Below, one piece after another: positions 22,441-33,799 of a stretch of 64,000 bases of DNA. Origin of the DNA: Cordilura impudica (lineage: Eukaryota > Arthropoda > Insecta > Diptera > Scathophagidae); the NCBI GenBank assembly GCA_963682025.1, contig OY821517.1, positions 20,584,048 through 20,648,047 of the forward strand, read 5' to 3'. Position numbers and translations under genes: made by a program. The number at the start of each line of letters is the position of its first letter. The stretch's first letter is position 1. The notes under the pieces were generated by a model that saw nothing but the letters and a program-made list of their open reading frames with translations, searched no databases and was not told where the DNA came from.

Positions 22441-22552
22441 CTTGAGTCCCCTCCCCTTTACATAACTTCAGGCTCTTATAAAACTATTTATTTAATGAAA
22501 AATAAAATTTCCTAGAATTTTCACACGAATTTCGAGGGCTGGGCTCTGCTAA
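22440..22552 (+). mobile_element. Helitron-like 3' end fragment
   Basis: Plus-strand 3' end 'ataaaatttcctagaatttt' then CGAATTTCGAGGGCTGGG and CTGCTAA with CTAA at 22549-22552 followed by T. CTAA fits the CTRR rule. The 5' part is not recognisable. Confidence 0.5.
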
Positions 22553-24545
22553 TGGCAATTTAATAGACTTTACCAGAAAGTGACAAAAGTTATTAAGTAT
22601 AATGTTTCTTAATCGTTTAAAGCTCTTTGATTGGCAATTTGATTTGTTTTATCTTAAATGTTATGATGGTTTTGATATAAAATTTTCCCTGTCACCTCTT
22701 TATTTACCTTCTTATTTTCATTTTATAAGTAATTTAACCATTCATTTGATTTAATTTCTGTTGACTTTTAAATGTTCAACGACTTTTTTCTAATTTGTAA
22801 CCCTTCGTTTCTTCCACACCATTAGCAGTTCGTTAAGAAAACTTTTTGTTTAACTCAAACTTTAAAATTTTTTATTTACTTGGTTATTTAACCCGTTTTC
22901 TTCTAGTATTTTAATAAAATTTCCTTTTAATATTCTCTTTGCAAATTTGTTGCCCATATTTTGAACTTTTAGTTTTGTTTTATAATTTTTTCCTTCATCT
23001 GAAAATTTCTCGATGCCAAAAATAAAACGACGAAGAAAAACTCTTCAACAATTTTCAAAAATGCTTTTGGCATTATGAATGCTAAGGTTGTTGTACAACA
23101 TTGTTTTGTTACACCCAAGTTAACAACAAAGTAACACAATAACAAATATTCTTAGTTATAAAGTTTTTTTTTTTTGCTTGTTTGGTTTTGCCGAAAAATT
23201 CAAGAAGTTTCTGTGGGTGTACTCTAATAGTTTATTTAAGGAATTTTTAAACATGTTTTCTTGTGTTTGAATTTCCCTCTTTATTTAATTTAAGTTAAAT
23301 AATAAACAAAACATTTTTATAAATTCCAAGAAATATATTATTATATGTTTGTAAAATGTCGCCATCATGACTTATAATTTAATCATTATTTAATAACCTC
23401 AATATACTGTCTTTTAATAAGTTTATATAATATATATTTAACATTTCTTAAAAAAAAATAGTTTGTTTCTTAGACATTTTGCCTTTTACTTAAAGGAAAA
23501 TTAGTTTTTTTTTAAATTCGTGTACATAAAATAATAAATACTTAAAATTCTTCTCACGTCCTCCAGTAGGTCGTTTCGAAATAATTCAACTTGGCTGTAC
23601 ATAAATGCTTAAAAGATGTAATATTTTCGTTTGTGAAACATTAGTTAACTAGAATAATGTTTGAAATTATATCCGGCTAAATGTAATGACGGTTGTTTAT
23701 TTTTTTAAATAAACTAGAGAACAAATTTGTGTGACTTTTTTTTTTAAACGTATACAAAGTTATTATAACTATCAAGAAAAGTATCTCATTCGAGCATCCA
23801 GCGTATGCGCTAAAATTTAATATGCTTTGAAATTAAATTTGGTAATTTTTTCTGGGATCTTTTTCATAAGTCATCCTTTATTAAAAATTGTTAAAATAAC
23901 ACAGAAAAAATTTTTTTCTTTCTATTTAGGCTATATATAACCTTTTTCCATATCTTCTGTGCGAACAATACACAATTTAATTGGATTAAAAAGTATACGC
24001 GGGATACGCGTTTTTAAAATTAGCTCGGGCGCCAGTTAATATCTTCTTTGAAAAAAGTTCAAAAAAAAAAATTTTTTTTTTAATCAAAACACCATTCTTT
24101 ATTTAAATTCAAATTACAACTAAATAACTATAATTAAAATTTCTCTTTTTTTACATTTTTGTGGGAATAATATGTTGCTGATATTTTTGATTAAAATTTT
24201 TTGTTAGTTTTAGTGTTCCAATTTTACAAGGGACAAAATATCGCTTATTAGTCAATATTGTTTCTTTTATTCATTTTAAATAAAAAAATATTGCTTATTA
24301 TTTAATAGTTTATGTTGAAAACAACCACATGAGAAAGCAAATATATATATATGAATTTAACTTTTTACCAAGAAAATTAGCTACTGCTTTTGGTTACTGA
24401 TGAGGGTTGGTTGTTCTTCCCGAAATAGTTGTATAACCTAGCATGCAGAATATATTTATATCAATTTCTTGAAACAAATGTGCCAATGTTTTTGCTTTAT
24501 TTAAAGTAGAAACATTTGATCTTGAACCTGAATAATTTGGAACTC
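22553..24545. other. AT-rich sequence without recognised gene
   Basis: Two kilobases of T- and A-rich sequence with no coding similarity and no repeat ends that I could identify. Confidence 0.4.
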
Positions 24546-24922
24546 AAGCATAATTCCAGCCCTCGAAATTCGATGCAAATTCTAGGAAATTTTATGTTTT
24601 CATTAAATAAGGACCCTAAAGGTATGCTAATTAATTATAGCCAGTTCACAAATCAACACAAAAAAAACAAATTGATTTTTATTACAAACGCATTAACAAA
24701 TTTAATAATCACACACGTAGAATTGTATAATATTATGTATGTGTTAGTAGCAACTTTAAATAGAATTTACTCAAAATAAAGAAAAAATTTCAATATCTTT
24801 AAATCTGCAAAACGGCTAAAAGGAAATACCTTTCAAATAATATAGGTGTGGTCAAAATCGGGATAAAACGGTGGAACAAAACATCGGTCACAAGAAATTG
24901 CCTAGCCTATTAATATTATAGA
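24546..24922 (-). mobile_element. Helitron-like non-autonomous element, near full length
   Basis: Minus-strand 5' end TCTATAATATTAATAGGC at the right (to 24922, flank A); the 3' hairpin TCGAAATTCGA lies at about 24563-24573. The final CTRR is mutated (the end reads ...GGAATTATGCTTG). The interior matches the copies at 506 and 6306 throughout. Confidence 0.6.
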
Positions 24923-24949
24923 TATAAAACTATAAAACTATAAAACATC

Positions 24950-25321
24950 TTTTTTACCATTGATGACCGAATGGACATATATGTCCGTACTGAATTTTGC
25001 TGAATAATAAACCGATTCCAAATCTTTTGGTAATTCTGAAAACCGTAAATGCCGTTGCATGTTATATAAAAATTTTAATGTTTCTGGTTCAATAACGTCC
25101 GAATTAATGACATCCAAATATGACTAAAAAAACATAATTTTCAGACTTTAGGGTCACCGTCTTTGGTCCTGGGAATACATGAGCCAACTTTTTTTGAAAT
25201 GTCTGAAAGCTACAGCTATCCTCTGTCGACTCAAGTCAGCTAAAAAAAATCGGTTGAAAAATGTGGAAAATATAAGAAAAAATTAATATGGGGCATATAT
25301 GTCCCATTGGCCATGAAAGGG
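24950..25321. mobile_element. Possible piggyBac-type MITE
   Basis: The right end is ...GGGGCATATATGTCCCATTGGCCATGAAAGGG directly followed by TTAA at 25322-25325. The left part has GACCGAATGGACATATATGTCC, an approximate inverted counterpart. TTAA adjacency and palindromic CATATATG motifs near both ends resemble the full piggyBac at 58535-60952. No TTAA is found at the left end, so either the end is lost or the call is wrong. Confidence 0.35.
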
Positions 25322-25325
25322 TTAA

Positions 25326-25478
25326 ATGTAATTTACTCAAAATAAAGGCAAAAATTCTGGCGAATAGCTAAAAAGAAATACTTTTCAAAAAAAAAAAATA
25401 CGTTTTGTCAAAATCGTGATAAAACGGTAGAACAAAACATCAGTCACAAGAAATCGCCTAGCCAATTAATATTATAGA
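25326..25478 (-). mobile_element. Helitron-like 5' half
   Basis: Starts 'aaatgtaatttactcaaaataaag', equal to the middle of the family, and runs to the terminal ...AATATTATAGA at 25478 with T next (A on the minus strand). The 3' half is absent from here; the break coincides with the TTAA of the putative MITE to the left. Confidence 0.55.
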
Positions 25479-25670
25479 TTGGGAATTTATTTAAAAATGT
25501 ATTATTGAGCGTTAAATAAAATTTATTATTCCAAAAGTTGTGTTTGCCTAGACAATTAAATTGTACTTTTTTGTATTAAATAAATCCTCTTTGTAATTAA
25601 AAATAAAAAATTAAATTTAAAAAATATTTGTTTATTCATATGAAAGCAAAACGTTTCTACTTTCGTGTTT

Positions 25671-25729
25671 TTGTTTCTGTTTCTGTTTCTGTTTCTGTTT
25701 CTGTTTCTGTTTCTGTTTCTGTTTCTGTT
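25671..25729. repeat. (TTTCTG)n microsatellite
   Basis: About ten perfect TTTCTG hexamers, directly readable. Confidence 0.95.
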
Positions 25730-26464
25730 GAAAAGAAAATTTAATTAACTTTGCTGAAATTTAATCATAATTAATAACGCTTAATGAAACCATATACATA
25801 CAGACACAAAAACAGACACACACAGCCACACGCACAATACGTTATAAGAGAGAGTATATTAAACACTATATATTGGTGGGATAAATAAATAGATGCATAC
25901 AAAGCACAATGGTTCCAAGGCAAACAAATCTTTGGCCATAAAATTACTCTTAAATAAGATATACCTAAGATAGCTGGGATACAGAAAATGGGTGATTACA
26001 GAGAAGAGAACCCTAATTTCTATATTCTAATTTGACTTTTAGTAAGCTCTTTTCAATATTAAATCTATTCAAATATTTCGAAAACGACCATAATTTGTCC
26101 AAGGCCCATTGTTCAATATTTATAGAGCCATACAAATGTAAAGTCAAATATTTATTATTTCATTCATGAAATGTAAAAATAATACAATATAATTTCACGT
26201 TTAATGTTAAAATAAATATGGATTTTGAATGGATTAAAGCATTTCATTTATAAACTGATTTAATTTATAATTTTATTTATACATTTATAGTTATATACCA
26301 AAAGAAAAAAAAATATAACAATTAAAATATCATTTTTAAACCAACCATATAATGAAACAAAAATATATCAGGGAAAAGAATATATTATTGTTTTTTGAAT
26401 GCAATTAACAAACTTATAATAGAAAAATTACTTAAACTTTAACAAGAGATAATAACACTGTGGG
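25730..26464. other. AT-rich sequence without recognised gene
   Basis: No coding similarity; short CACACA/ACAGACA tracts near 25800-25835. Confidence 0.4.
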
Positions 26465-26952
26465 ACATATGGTGGGGGTCAGTGATCGGGATTGAATGAA
26501 ACCACCGGGGAAAGTTATATCAGTCAAAAAAAAGTTATACGTGTCCCGGCGTTTCACGTGTAGGAATCAAGATATATCGATTTGAACTTAGTAAGTATCG
26601 AATAGTGGAATTTGCCACGTTTTGGGCTCTTTTTTTTTGACATAACTGAGAACCACTAGCCCGATTTTGTTGAAACAAATTTAGAAAAATTAGGAATTAC
26701 TATTCCTTTATTTTGTTTATATAACATTACGCTACGTAAGCAACAGTTTCCGAGTTATAAATAAATGTATGAAGAAAAAAAATTTGTTTGCCTAAAAAAT
26801 TAATTTTTTTTTTTTTAAATTCGTAAAAAATCCAAAACTGAAAGAACATGTCAAGTCCTATTACTTCCATGTAAGGACACATAACCTATGAACGAAATGA
26901 GACAGAGATCATGAAAATCGAGATACGCGTTTCGTTTTTTTTTCACAATGAA

Positions 26953-27379
26953 AGAGCTGTATGCAGCTTGCTAAGGAATCAAAAACTTCATATAAAAAAA
27001 CGCTTCAGAAATGCTTAAGGAATTTTTCTGTCTAAAAATTTCTGTTGTTAGTCTGCAGCTTTTTAAAAAAGTAGCATTGTTTTTACTACTTTTTTTGACG
27101 TAAATTAAGTTAGGCAACCCTGGCTTCGAGCAGGAATATCAAATTTTTCGTTCTTTCTGACAGGAGAGGTAAGCATAAACAAAATGTAATAAGCTTAAAA
27201 AAGTTCTTTTTCAGTTGAAAACATGGTTGTTTTCAATTTCAATTTCACAATTCTTAATAATTGACAGAAAACAGCTGATTGCTACTGTTGCACTGAAAGG
27301 TACTTTTGTGCTTTTTTTTCTTTAAGAAATATATGAAAATTTTCTGCTAAGATTCCTTAACAAGCTGCATACAGCTCTT
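26953..27379. mobile_element. MITE with ~28-bp terminal inverted repeats
   Basis: Left AGAGCTGTATGCAGCTTGCT with AAGGAATC following; right GATTCCTTAACAAGCTGCAT with ACAGCTCT following: 27 of 28 positions are complementary. About 430 bp, no coding capacity. The outermost bases themselves are partly palindromic (AGCTGTATGCAGCT). No clear target duplication longer than one or two bases. Family not recognised. Confidence 0.7.
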
Positions 27380-27429
27380 AAGTAAAAGTATCTCATTTGA
27401 ACAAGAATATTGAACAGGCCATTGAACAA

Positions 27430-27805
27430 AATAATTCCAATATCATTAGCAAGAATGGCCAAGATTGTTGCAGAATTAAACTTGTCTCAACGTGAAGCAT
27501 TAATTACGTTGCAGATGATTGGCGAATGTTCATCGATTCTTCGAAATCAAGCCTGAAAGTCGTTGTGATACATAAATATGATAAAACACCAAGCATTCCC
27601 ATTGGCTACAGCACAGATATGAGTGAAACATACGATTCAATGAAAATAATTTTTGGGTAAAGTTTGCTACACTGATCACATGTGGCGAATCAAATGTCTC
27701 AAAGGAGGCTATACGAAAAACATGTGTTTCTTGTGTCTGTGGGATACCCGATTTAAAGAAAAACAATACGAAACGCATGATTGGCTTGCTCGGGATTTTC
27801 AATAG
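27430..27805 (+). pseudogene. Fragment of a multicopy arthropod TE protein
   Basis: The plus strand encodes DWRMFIDSSKSSLKVVVIH, then TPSIPIGYSTDMSETYDSMK, and after a frameshift at about 27660 CLKGGYTKNMCFLCLWDTR and HDWLARDF, ending at TAG 27803-27805. This resembles a protein present in many copies in arthropods, always with the FLCLWDSR-type Cys motif, and usually uncharacterised. The segment normally between the two blocks (about a dozen residues) is deleted. An upstream block 'VAELNLSQREALIT' probably belongs to it too. Function unknown; dead copy. Confidence 0.5.
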
Positions 27806-28084
27806 TCAACAAAAATGTTATAATAATATAGGATATTACGTCAGAGTTCAGTTATGAGAAAATTAAAATACTTTTGAAGAATCTTTATCTAAAAGTTCAT
27901 GTTTTCTTTGGAGTTGGATGGAAATTAGTAAATACAATCTGTTAGTTGCACAAACACAGACAGATACTAGAGTACATAAAATAAATACAGTTTTCAAAAT
28001 TGGAGTTTAAGGGAAAGTAAACATTTTACCAAAAATTTTAGTATGCAGTTTAATTGCATCTTATAAAGGCTGAAAAACAAATAT

Positions 28085-28886
28085 AACAAATAAGAAAATT
28101 ATAGTCGGTCTAGGCCGACTATATGATACCCTATACCATGCGTTTAGAGACCTAACTCATAGGCCCAACTAACTGGACATAGAAAATAAGCATAAACCAA
28201 ATTTGAGTGGGATTTTTATTAATTTTTTTGGCTGCAGATATGAAAAAGTTCATATCGGATGCTATATCTATATGGGCACTAGGCCTAAAATTGGACCGAT
28301 CGTGATCATGTTTGGTAAGGTCTCTTGTATTTTGCAAAAATATATACAAACAAAATTTGAAAAGAATCAGTGCAATGTTTTTGTTTTTTGATAGATTTAA
28401 GTGCAGATCGGGAAGCAGCTCTACATGGGGCCTATGAGTAAGGGTTGTTCCATATATATAATTTTTGGACTACTCATTAATGGATGTAATAAACGTATAC
28501 AAACCCAATTTGAGTAAGATCTATATGATAATTTGGATCCTATGGAAATTTGTGTCGACTTCATAGGGGTCATTTGTATGGGGGCTAAGTCTGAACATGA
28601 ACCGCTTTTCACCAATTTCAATAGCGTTCATCCTATGGCCGATAAAAGCTTATATACCAAATTTCATCAAAATATATTCATATTTGCGACCTGAAGTATG
28701 ATTACAAAGTTTACATCGACACACAGACGGACGGACGGACACACAGACGGACTTCGTTAAATCGAATCAGATAGTGATTCTGATTCGATCGGTATAATAA
28801 AAGATGTGTCTAGGTCAAATATTTTTAGTAGTTACAAACAGCAGCACAAAGTCATTATACCCAAACCACATAGTGGTATAGGGTAC
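28085..28886 (-). mobile_element. DINE-1-like element, full length (copy E)
   Basis: Starts AACAAATAAGAAAATTATAG with GTCGGTCTAGGCCGAC and ends ACCACATAGTGGTATAGGGTA, the complete 5' hairpin (ACCACATAGTGGT inside TATACCC/GGGTATA). It holds two ACACAGACGGACGGAC blocks near 28721-28750 and TCGAATCAGATAGTGATTCTGATTCGA, an inverted repeat. About 800 bp, which I take as the family's full length. Confidence 0.85.
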
Positions 28887-29039
28887 AAAAAATATGTACT
28901 TCATCGCAAACATAAAAAATCATAGGATAAAATTTTATATAAAGATGAAAAGTTATGTTCACGTTCCATCTATATATTTATTCCAAAGTGAAATACCGTT
29001 GTATTTCTTGTATTGGTTAATATTGTTGTTCAACTTTTT

Positions 29040-29320
29040 CTTTTAACTCATACTCCCTGTCTGTCTGCCATGGGGCAACCCCAGTCCCCCTCATCCTATT
29101 AATATGAAACTTGGCCCATAGTCTTGTTGTGACTATAGGTTAAATTTGACATATTCACGCACAGTCACGCATAGTCACGCACAGACACGGAGATATTAAA
29201 ACCTCACTTCCCCTCATCCAATCAATATGAAACATGATCCATAGACTTTTTGTGACCAAAGACTAATTTAAAAAAAGTCGCGCAAAGTTACGCACAGTCA
29301 CGGAGAAACTCAAAATTCAT
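29040..29320 (+). repeat. Repeat family Z with CACGCACAGT tandem motif (copy 1)
   Basis: Contains CTGTCTGTCTGCC and GGGGCAACCCC, then two half-units, each with 'ctcatcc.at.aatatgaaac.tg.cccatag.ctt..tgtgac' followed by runs of CACGCACAGTCACGCATAGT. The same sequence, inverted, is at 44495-44770. It is an interspersed repeat of unknown class; the CACGCA(C/T)AGT stretch looks like an internal minisatellite. Confidence 0.6.
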
Positions 29321-29436
29321 ATGCATAAGGAAAGAAAGAGTTTTAATAAAAACTTTATTTTTATGGGTTAAACTATTTAGCAGTCTAAATTTGTTATTTG
29401 ATTCGTTTTGATTGCTACAAGTTAGGCTTAATTTAT

Positions 29437-30120
29437 AATTATGGGCAAAGGGAAAGAAATTTGATTGTAAAATATCTGAAAGAAGGCAAATCATATAAAG
29501 AAATATGAAAATTATTAATTTTTCAGTGTACAAAGCACTATTATGAAATATAAACGAAATGATTCAGTCGCAAATTAGCCTAGAAGAGGACGACCAAAAA
29601 AATTTTCTCGTTGAGATGTTAGCTTTATCATGAAATGATATATAACAATCACGCATGAGCATACCGAAACTGCAAAGAATATTGCGGGCGAACGGCGAAG
29701 TGAAAAAAGTGAAAAAATAGGAGGCTTAGATTAGATTTTGTTAACAAATACATAAACAAAAACGTGTATTGTCGTAAAACCGCCCTAGAAAGAAAAAATT
29801 TGATTCCAACTGTGTGGCATGATGGTGGTAGTGTGATGGTTTCGGGAGCAATAGGAGGAGCTTGATGTGGGCCAACATCAATACAAGAGCATATTGTGAA
29901 TAAAATTACTGGCTTCTATGGATAAATTGGATCTTGGACTTCATTGGATCTTCCAACATTACAACTATCCGATGCAAACTGCTTTTTCGTTGAAAGAATG
30001 GCTGCTTTATTTCGCTCCACGGTAGCTTTATGGCCCTCCTCAATCACCAGACTTAAACCCTATAGAGCATGCTTGGGTGTTAATGAAGCGCAAAATGGAA
30101 AATATAGCATTAACTAGCAA
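29437..30120 (+). pseudogene. Tc1-like transposase pseudogene
   Basis: Read across frames: a helix-turn-helix region with YKEI.KIINFSVS and a GRPKKFS-type GRPR hook (about 29470-29610), 'RKNLIPTVWHDGGSVMVSGA' (about 29795-29855), and 'PPQSPDLNPIEHAWVLMKRKME' (about 30035-30105). The WHDGGSVMV and SPDLNPIEHAW blocks are diagnostic of Tc1-family DD34E transposases. Many stops and small deletions; the middle Asp region (N.DNDPKH) is not preserved. Flanked on the right by a LINE remnant. Confidence 0.8.
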
Positions 30121-31106
30121 GAATTCACTAAAAGAAGCTCGAGAGAGGCTGGCCAGAACAAACATCGTCTCAAACAGAGAATTTGGTGCTATTTGGACTG
30201 CAAGTATTCACTGCCAACCACCAATAAATCTCCTAGTCAGGATGGTATAAGCTACGAATTTTTAAATATGCTCTCTTAATTTTATTATCTTTACTCTGCA
30301 AAACTTCTAACATCATCCCTCTGAATGGCTTGACTTATTGAATTAACAACTATAATATTTTAAATGAATACCAAACTGGATTCGGAAAACACTACTGTAC
30401 ATTTAAACAAACTTAATGATAGAAAGAAATACTTATGAATTTTTCATCGATTATTCCTGCGCTTTTGATATGATTTCAAGGAATTCCTTGTTCTAGTTAT
30501 AAGCTGTTCAGTATGGGATTGTCGTCCAAAATAATACGTATTCTGCAAAACTCTTATGCAAACAATTCCAGTCAAATATTGTGTGCGAATTCATATGAAT
30601 TCAATGTAAATTTTGGTGTCAAACAAAGCTGGGTACTCAGCCCAGTTCTGTTTGCTTTATACTTGAACGATTTAGTTGATGCTCTTGCTGGCGGAATAAG
30701 TGATGACAATATCTCAGTAAAAACTCTTCTCTATGCAGACGATATTGTCATATTATCTGATTCTCCAAGTGGTCCTTAAAATATTATTAACTCTCTACAT
30801 ACGTACGGAAAATTGTGGCATTTAAAAGTTAATCTTTATAAATCCCAGATATTAGTGTTTTGTAGTGACACTAGAATACCTAGCAACTTAAAGTGGACTA
30901 TAGATATGCTACAATTTATCATTTAAATAGCACTTAGGAAACAAACTAACAACAGCACAAATGGCTATATCTTCTACTTGGTCCAAATATATAAATAATC
31001 GTAACATAACTAATGAAAATAAACTTATAATCTTCCGTGCTGCTTCTTATTATGGGGGTTAAAAAAAGTACGATGTAAGTGAAAAATTATTAAGACTGTT
31101 GTGGCT

Positions 31107-32110
31107 ATATTCCAGCAGCTTGATCACCATGGCTATAACCCCAAAACACTACAAAATAAAGACTATAACCTATATGACATTAGCCTTTATTCTCTAAGTC
31201 TTAAGACCAAATACCAAGGACTAACCTCACATAAATTTATTAACACAACAACTCCCTATCAGGCCCTAACCGCGGATTTGCCTATTGTGTTTTAGCGCTG
31301 GCAGGCGCTGTCAATCGACGCCCAAACGGCGTCAATGTTGCTATAAAAGGAAAGAAAAAAGGATAGGCAAAGACAAGTAGGCTCTCTCATGGTTAAGTCA
31401 GATCAGCGCACTTACTTATCTTCATCTGCCACTGTTCTGACTTTTCCCCCTTTATTTATATTAAATCTTAAAACTAATTAAAAATATCTACAACAAAAAT
31501 TAAAGTAAAAATTGCATTGATAATGTAAGCAAAAAAAATTAATAATAAAAAGAAAACAAACATTAACCATAACTCAATGCAGTTCTGGTCATGGCATACT
31601 TAACCAATAACAAAAAGAAAACAAACAATAACATCGCAAATACCGTGGGAAAAACAAAAAGACATACGTTAACATTTAATATACGCGGAAATTAACAAAA
31701 GAGAATTAAATCAATGTTATTGCTAAAAATTGCAATAACAGAACATTGCGATACAAAAAAAAACTAAAAAAAAGAATACAAACATAAGTAAGCCAACGCA
31801 TGGTAACCGAAAAAAAATAAACAGCACAACACCTGTCAATGCGGAACAATATCGTATTGCTCCACATTGAAAGTGACAAAAAATTCAAACATAAGCAAAT
31901 GAGCCAATGTACGTTACCATGCCAAATTGGGTTGTATGTATGTTTCTTGAAAAAAAAACATTTAATAACTACGCTCGAGAAAAATCGATCGTTATTAATT
32001 AAATGAATTTATATTTCAGTTATGGTTACTTGCAGTATTATTATTGTTTCTGTTATGTTATATTTTAATTGTTATTATTATTATTATTATTTTTATTATT
32101 ATTATTATTA

Positions 32111-32180
<70 letters not shown>

Positions 32181-32215
32181 CAATAATCTAATCTTATACT
32201 AATCTTATACATGTG
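31107..32215. mobile_element. Unidentified insertion in the LINE, with (ATT)n
   Basis: The LINE reading resumes after this 1.1-kb block, so it is an insertion. It holds a 64-codon frame (31101-31295) of no known family, a GC-richer stretch GCGCTGGCAGGCGCTGTC, a TATA-like CTATAAAAGG at about 31341, and ends in about 100 bp of ATT repeats. A LINE with an (ATT)-type tail or a solo LTR are both possible; I found no proven ends. Confidence 0.4.
32040..32180. repeat. (ATT)n microsatellite
   Basis: A nearly perfect ATT trinucleotide run of over 30 units from about 32065 to 32180, preceded by interrupted units. Confidence 0.95.
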
Positions 32216-33025
32216 AAACTCTGTTTCACAACAAGACTTTTCATTAAAAAGATGTTAATACAGCCTAGCAACACTCCAAACTACATGCTATTTTTAGAAA
32301 CTGGTTTAAGCTCTCAATACTTAGATACGTTAAGATTACATGTTGAATTCATCAATAAAGTCCTTAGCATGCCCGTCAATGGACTACCTCCCAAACTTGC
32401 TGAACTTATAAGTGCTAAACAAACATTTTGGGCTGAGGATTAGAGAATCCTGTGTGCTAAGCATAGTTTTATTCCCAGAACTAATTCTGCTCTACTTAGC
32501 AAACTCGGCAACTCTATTTTACCGCTCGTAATATCCTACGAAATCGAAAACTTTATCTCCGATGCAAGAAGCTCTCAATTACTTGATTTATACTTACAAT
32601 TAAAGTATTTTTTACTCCAAAGTACTTCCTCGGAACTCACGCTCGAGCTATCAGTCTAATCCTTAGAACAAGAGGTGATTTTTGGATTTAAATTCTAGAT
32701 CATTAAAATTAATTCGGTCGGTCTATGTATCGTAATCTAAATGCTTCGTAATCTAGATGCTAAGAAAACACCTTTCACTTCATCGGCATATGTCCTATTT
32801 ATAATGAATTTAGACTAAAATATTTTAACAAAAGATCCCTTAGCTTAATCGAGGAGTTTAATTTACTTAATAGTCATTAATTTAATTATGGTATTCTTGT
32901 TCATTACTTGGAAGCTTGCTTGAAATTAAGAAAACTAAAAAAATAAATGAATTTCTATGCTACTATGTCAGGCCAGACCCACCTTTTATTATACCGACCG
33001 ACTCTGATAGCTACATATAATTATT

Positions 33026-33399
33026 GATGTGTAAACATCTATACGCGCAGGGGGGTAAATTTCTATTTCACAATACAATCACAAAAACAGCGTAACTCAT
33101 ATCGGTGTGAGCTGAAGCAGATAACGCTGTGTGACTTATGATTGTATTGGTGAAAAAATTATGATATAAAATTATTTTCTTATGCCACTTTTTTAAAAGC
33201 GTCATCTATGTATCACTTATATACGTTTATATTAGGATATTTTTAACGTTTTACAGCAAATGGTTGTTGAATGAGCTGAAACAGTTTTTGCTATAAGTGA
33301 TACATAGATGACGCTTTCTGTTTGATTTTAAAAAATGACATTAAAAAACCTTTAATTACTAGATGTTTACACATCTTCGCTGTGATCGGACTCACATGA
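33026..33399 (+). mobile_element. M-family MITE (M3)
   Basis: Starts GATGTGTAAACATCTATACG with CGCAGGGGGGTAAATTTCT and ends TAGATGTTTACACATCTTCG with TGTGATCGGACTCACATGA. The middle has the fold-back arms GCGTCATCTATGTATCACTT and ATAAGTGATACATAGATGACGC. Same subfamily as M2, opposite orientation. Confidence 0.7.
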
Positions 33400-33546
33400 T
33401 TTTTCATACGTTTTCAAACTTTTGTCCTAGGAATTTTTTGTTTCTGTTTGCGATGAATTAAGTATTTTTTATTCTTTTTTTTTTTTGATCAATTGTGAAA
33501 TGAAATAAAGCTGTTACGTACACTTTTGAAGGGTGTATTAAAAAAA

Positions 33547-33781
33547 TCATGTGAGTCCGATCACAGGGGAGATGTGTAAACATCTGGTAATAAATAAAAT
33601 GCAGAAAACAGCGAAAAACGTTATTACATATCATAATTTTTTCACCAAACAATCAAGTCACACCGATTTGTCTTAATGCTCACATGTTATGCGTAGGATT
33701 TTACGCTCACATATTACGCTGTTTTTGAGATTGTATTGTGAGTTAGAAATTTACCCCCTGCGCGTATAGATGTTTACACAT
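33547..33781 (-). mobile_element. M-family MITE, short subfamily (M4)
   Basis: Starts TCATGTGAGTCCGATCACAG plus GATGTGTAAACATCTGG and ends GTATAGATGTTTACACAT. The interior lacks both fold-back arms and minisatellite and instead has 'aaacagcgaaaaacgttattacatatcata', shared with M5 at 61262. It lies only about 150 bp from M3 in inverted orientation. Confidence 0.7.
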
Positions 33782-33799
33782 AAAAAATTTACCTTAAAA

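Larger units (their letters stand above)
26465..27805 (+). mobile_element. Remnant of an unnamed TE carrying the 27430-27805 gene
   Basis: From CACTGTGGGACATATGGTGG (about 26457-26476) to the end of the coding fragment the sequence reads as one element with a long leader, interrupted by the MITE at 26953-27379. I infer a single host element because the coding fragment lies just downstream and the MITE separates the two parts; ends were not proven. Confidence 0.35.
30130..32700 (+). pseudogene. Non-LTR retrotransposon RT pseudogene, interrupted
   Basis: Blocks in order: 'SPSQDGISYEFLN' (about 30215), 'ILNEYQTGFGKHY' (about 30355), 'AFDMISRNSLF', 'MGLSSKIIRILQNSYANNSS' (30513-), 'FGVKQSWVLSPVLFALYLNDL' and the catalytic box 'LLYADDIVILSD' (about 30730-30765), then 'WHLKVNLYKSQI'. 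A C-terminal part with 'NNRNITNENKLIIFRAASY' stops at about 31107 and resumes at about 32215 with 'RLFIKKMLIQPSNTPNYMLFLETGLSS'. A GQG-type motif reads KQSW, a likely loss. Stops and frameshifts throughout. Clade not assigned. Confidence 0.75.

Noticed and set aside
25671..25729. (TTTCTG)n and other short tandem arrays considered as CRISPR-like repeats
   Set aside because: Units are contiguous with no unique spacers; simple microsatellites in a eukaryotic genome.
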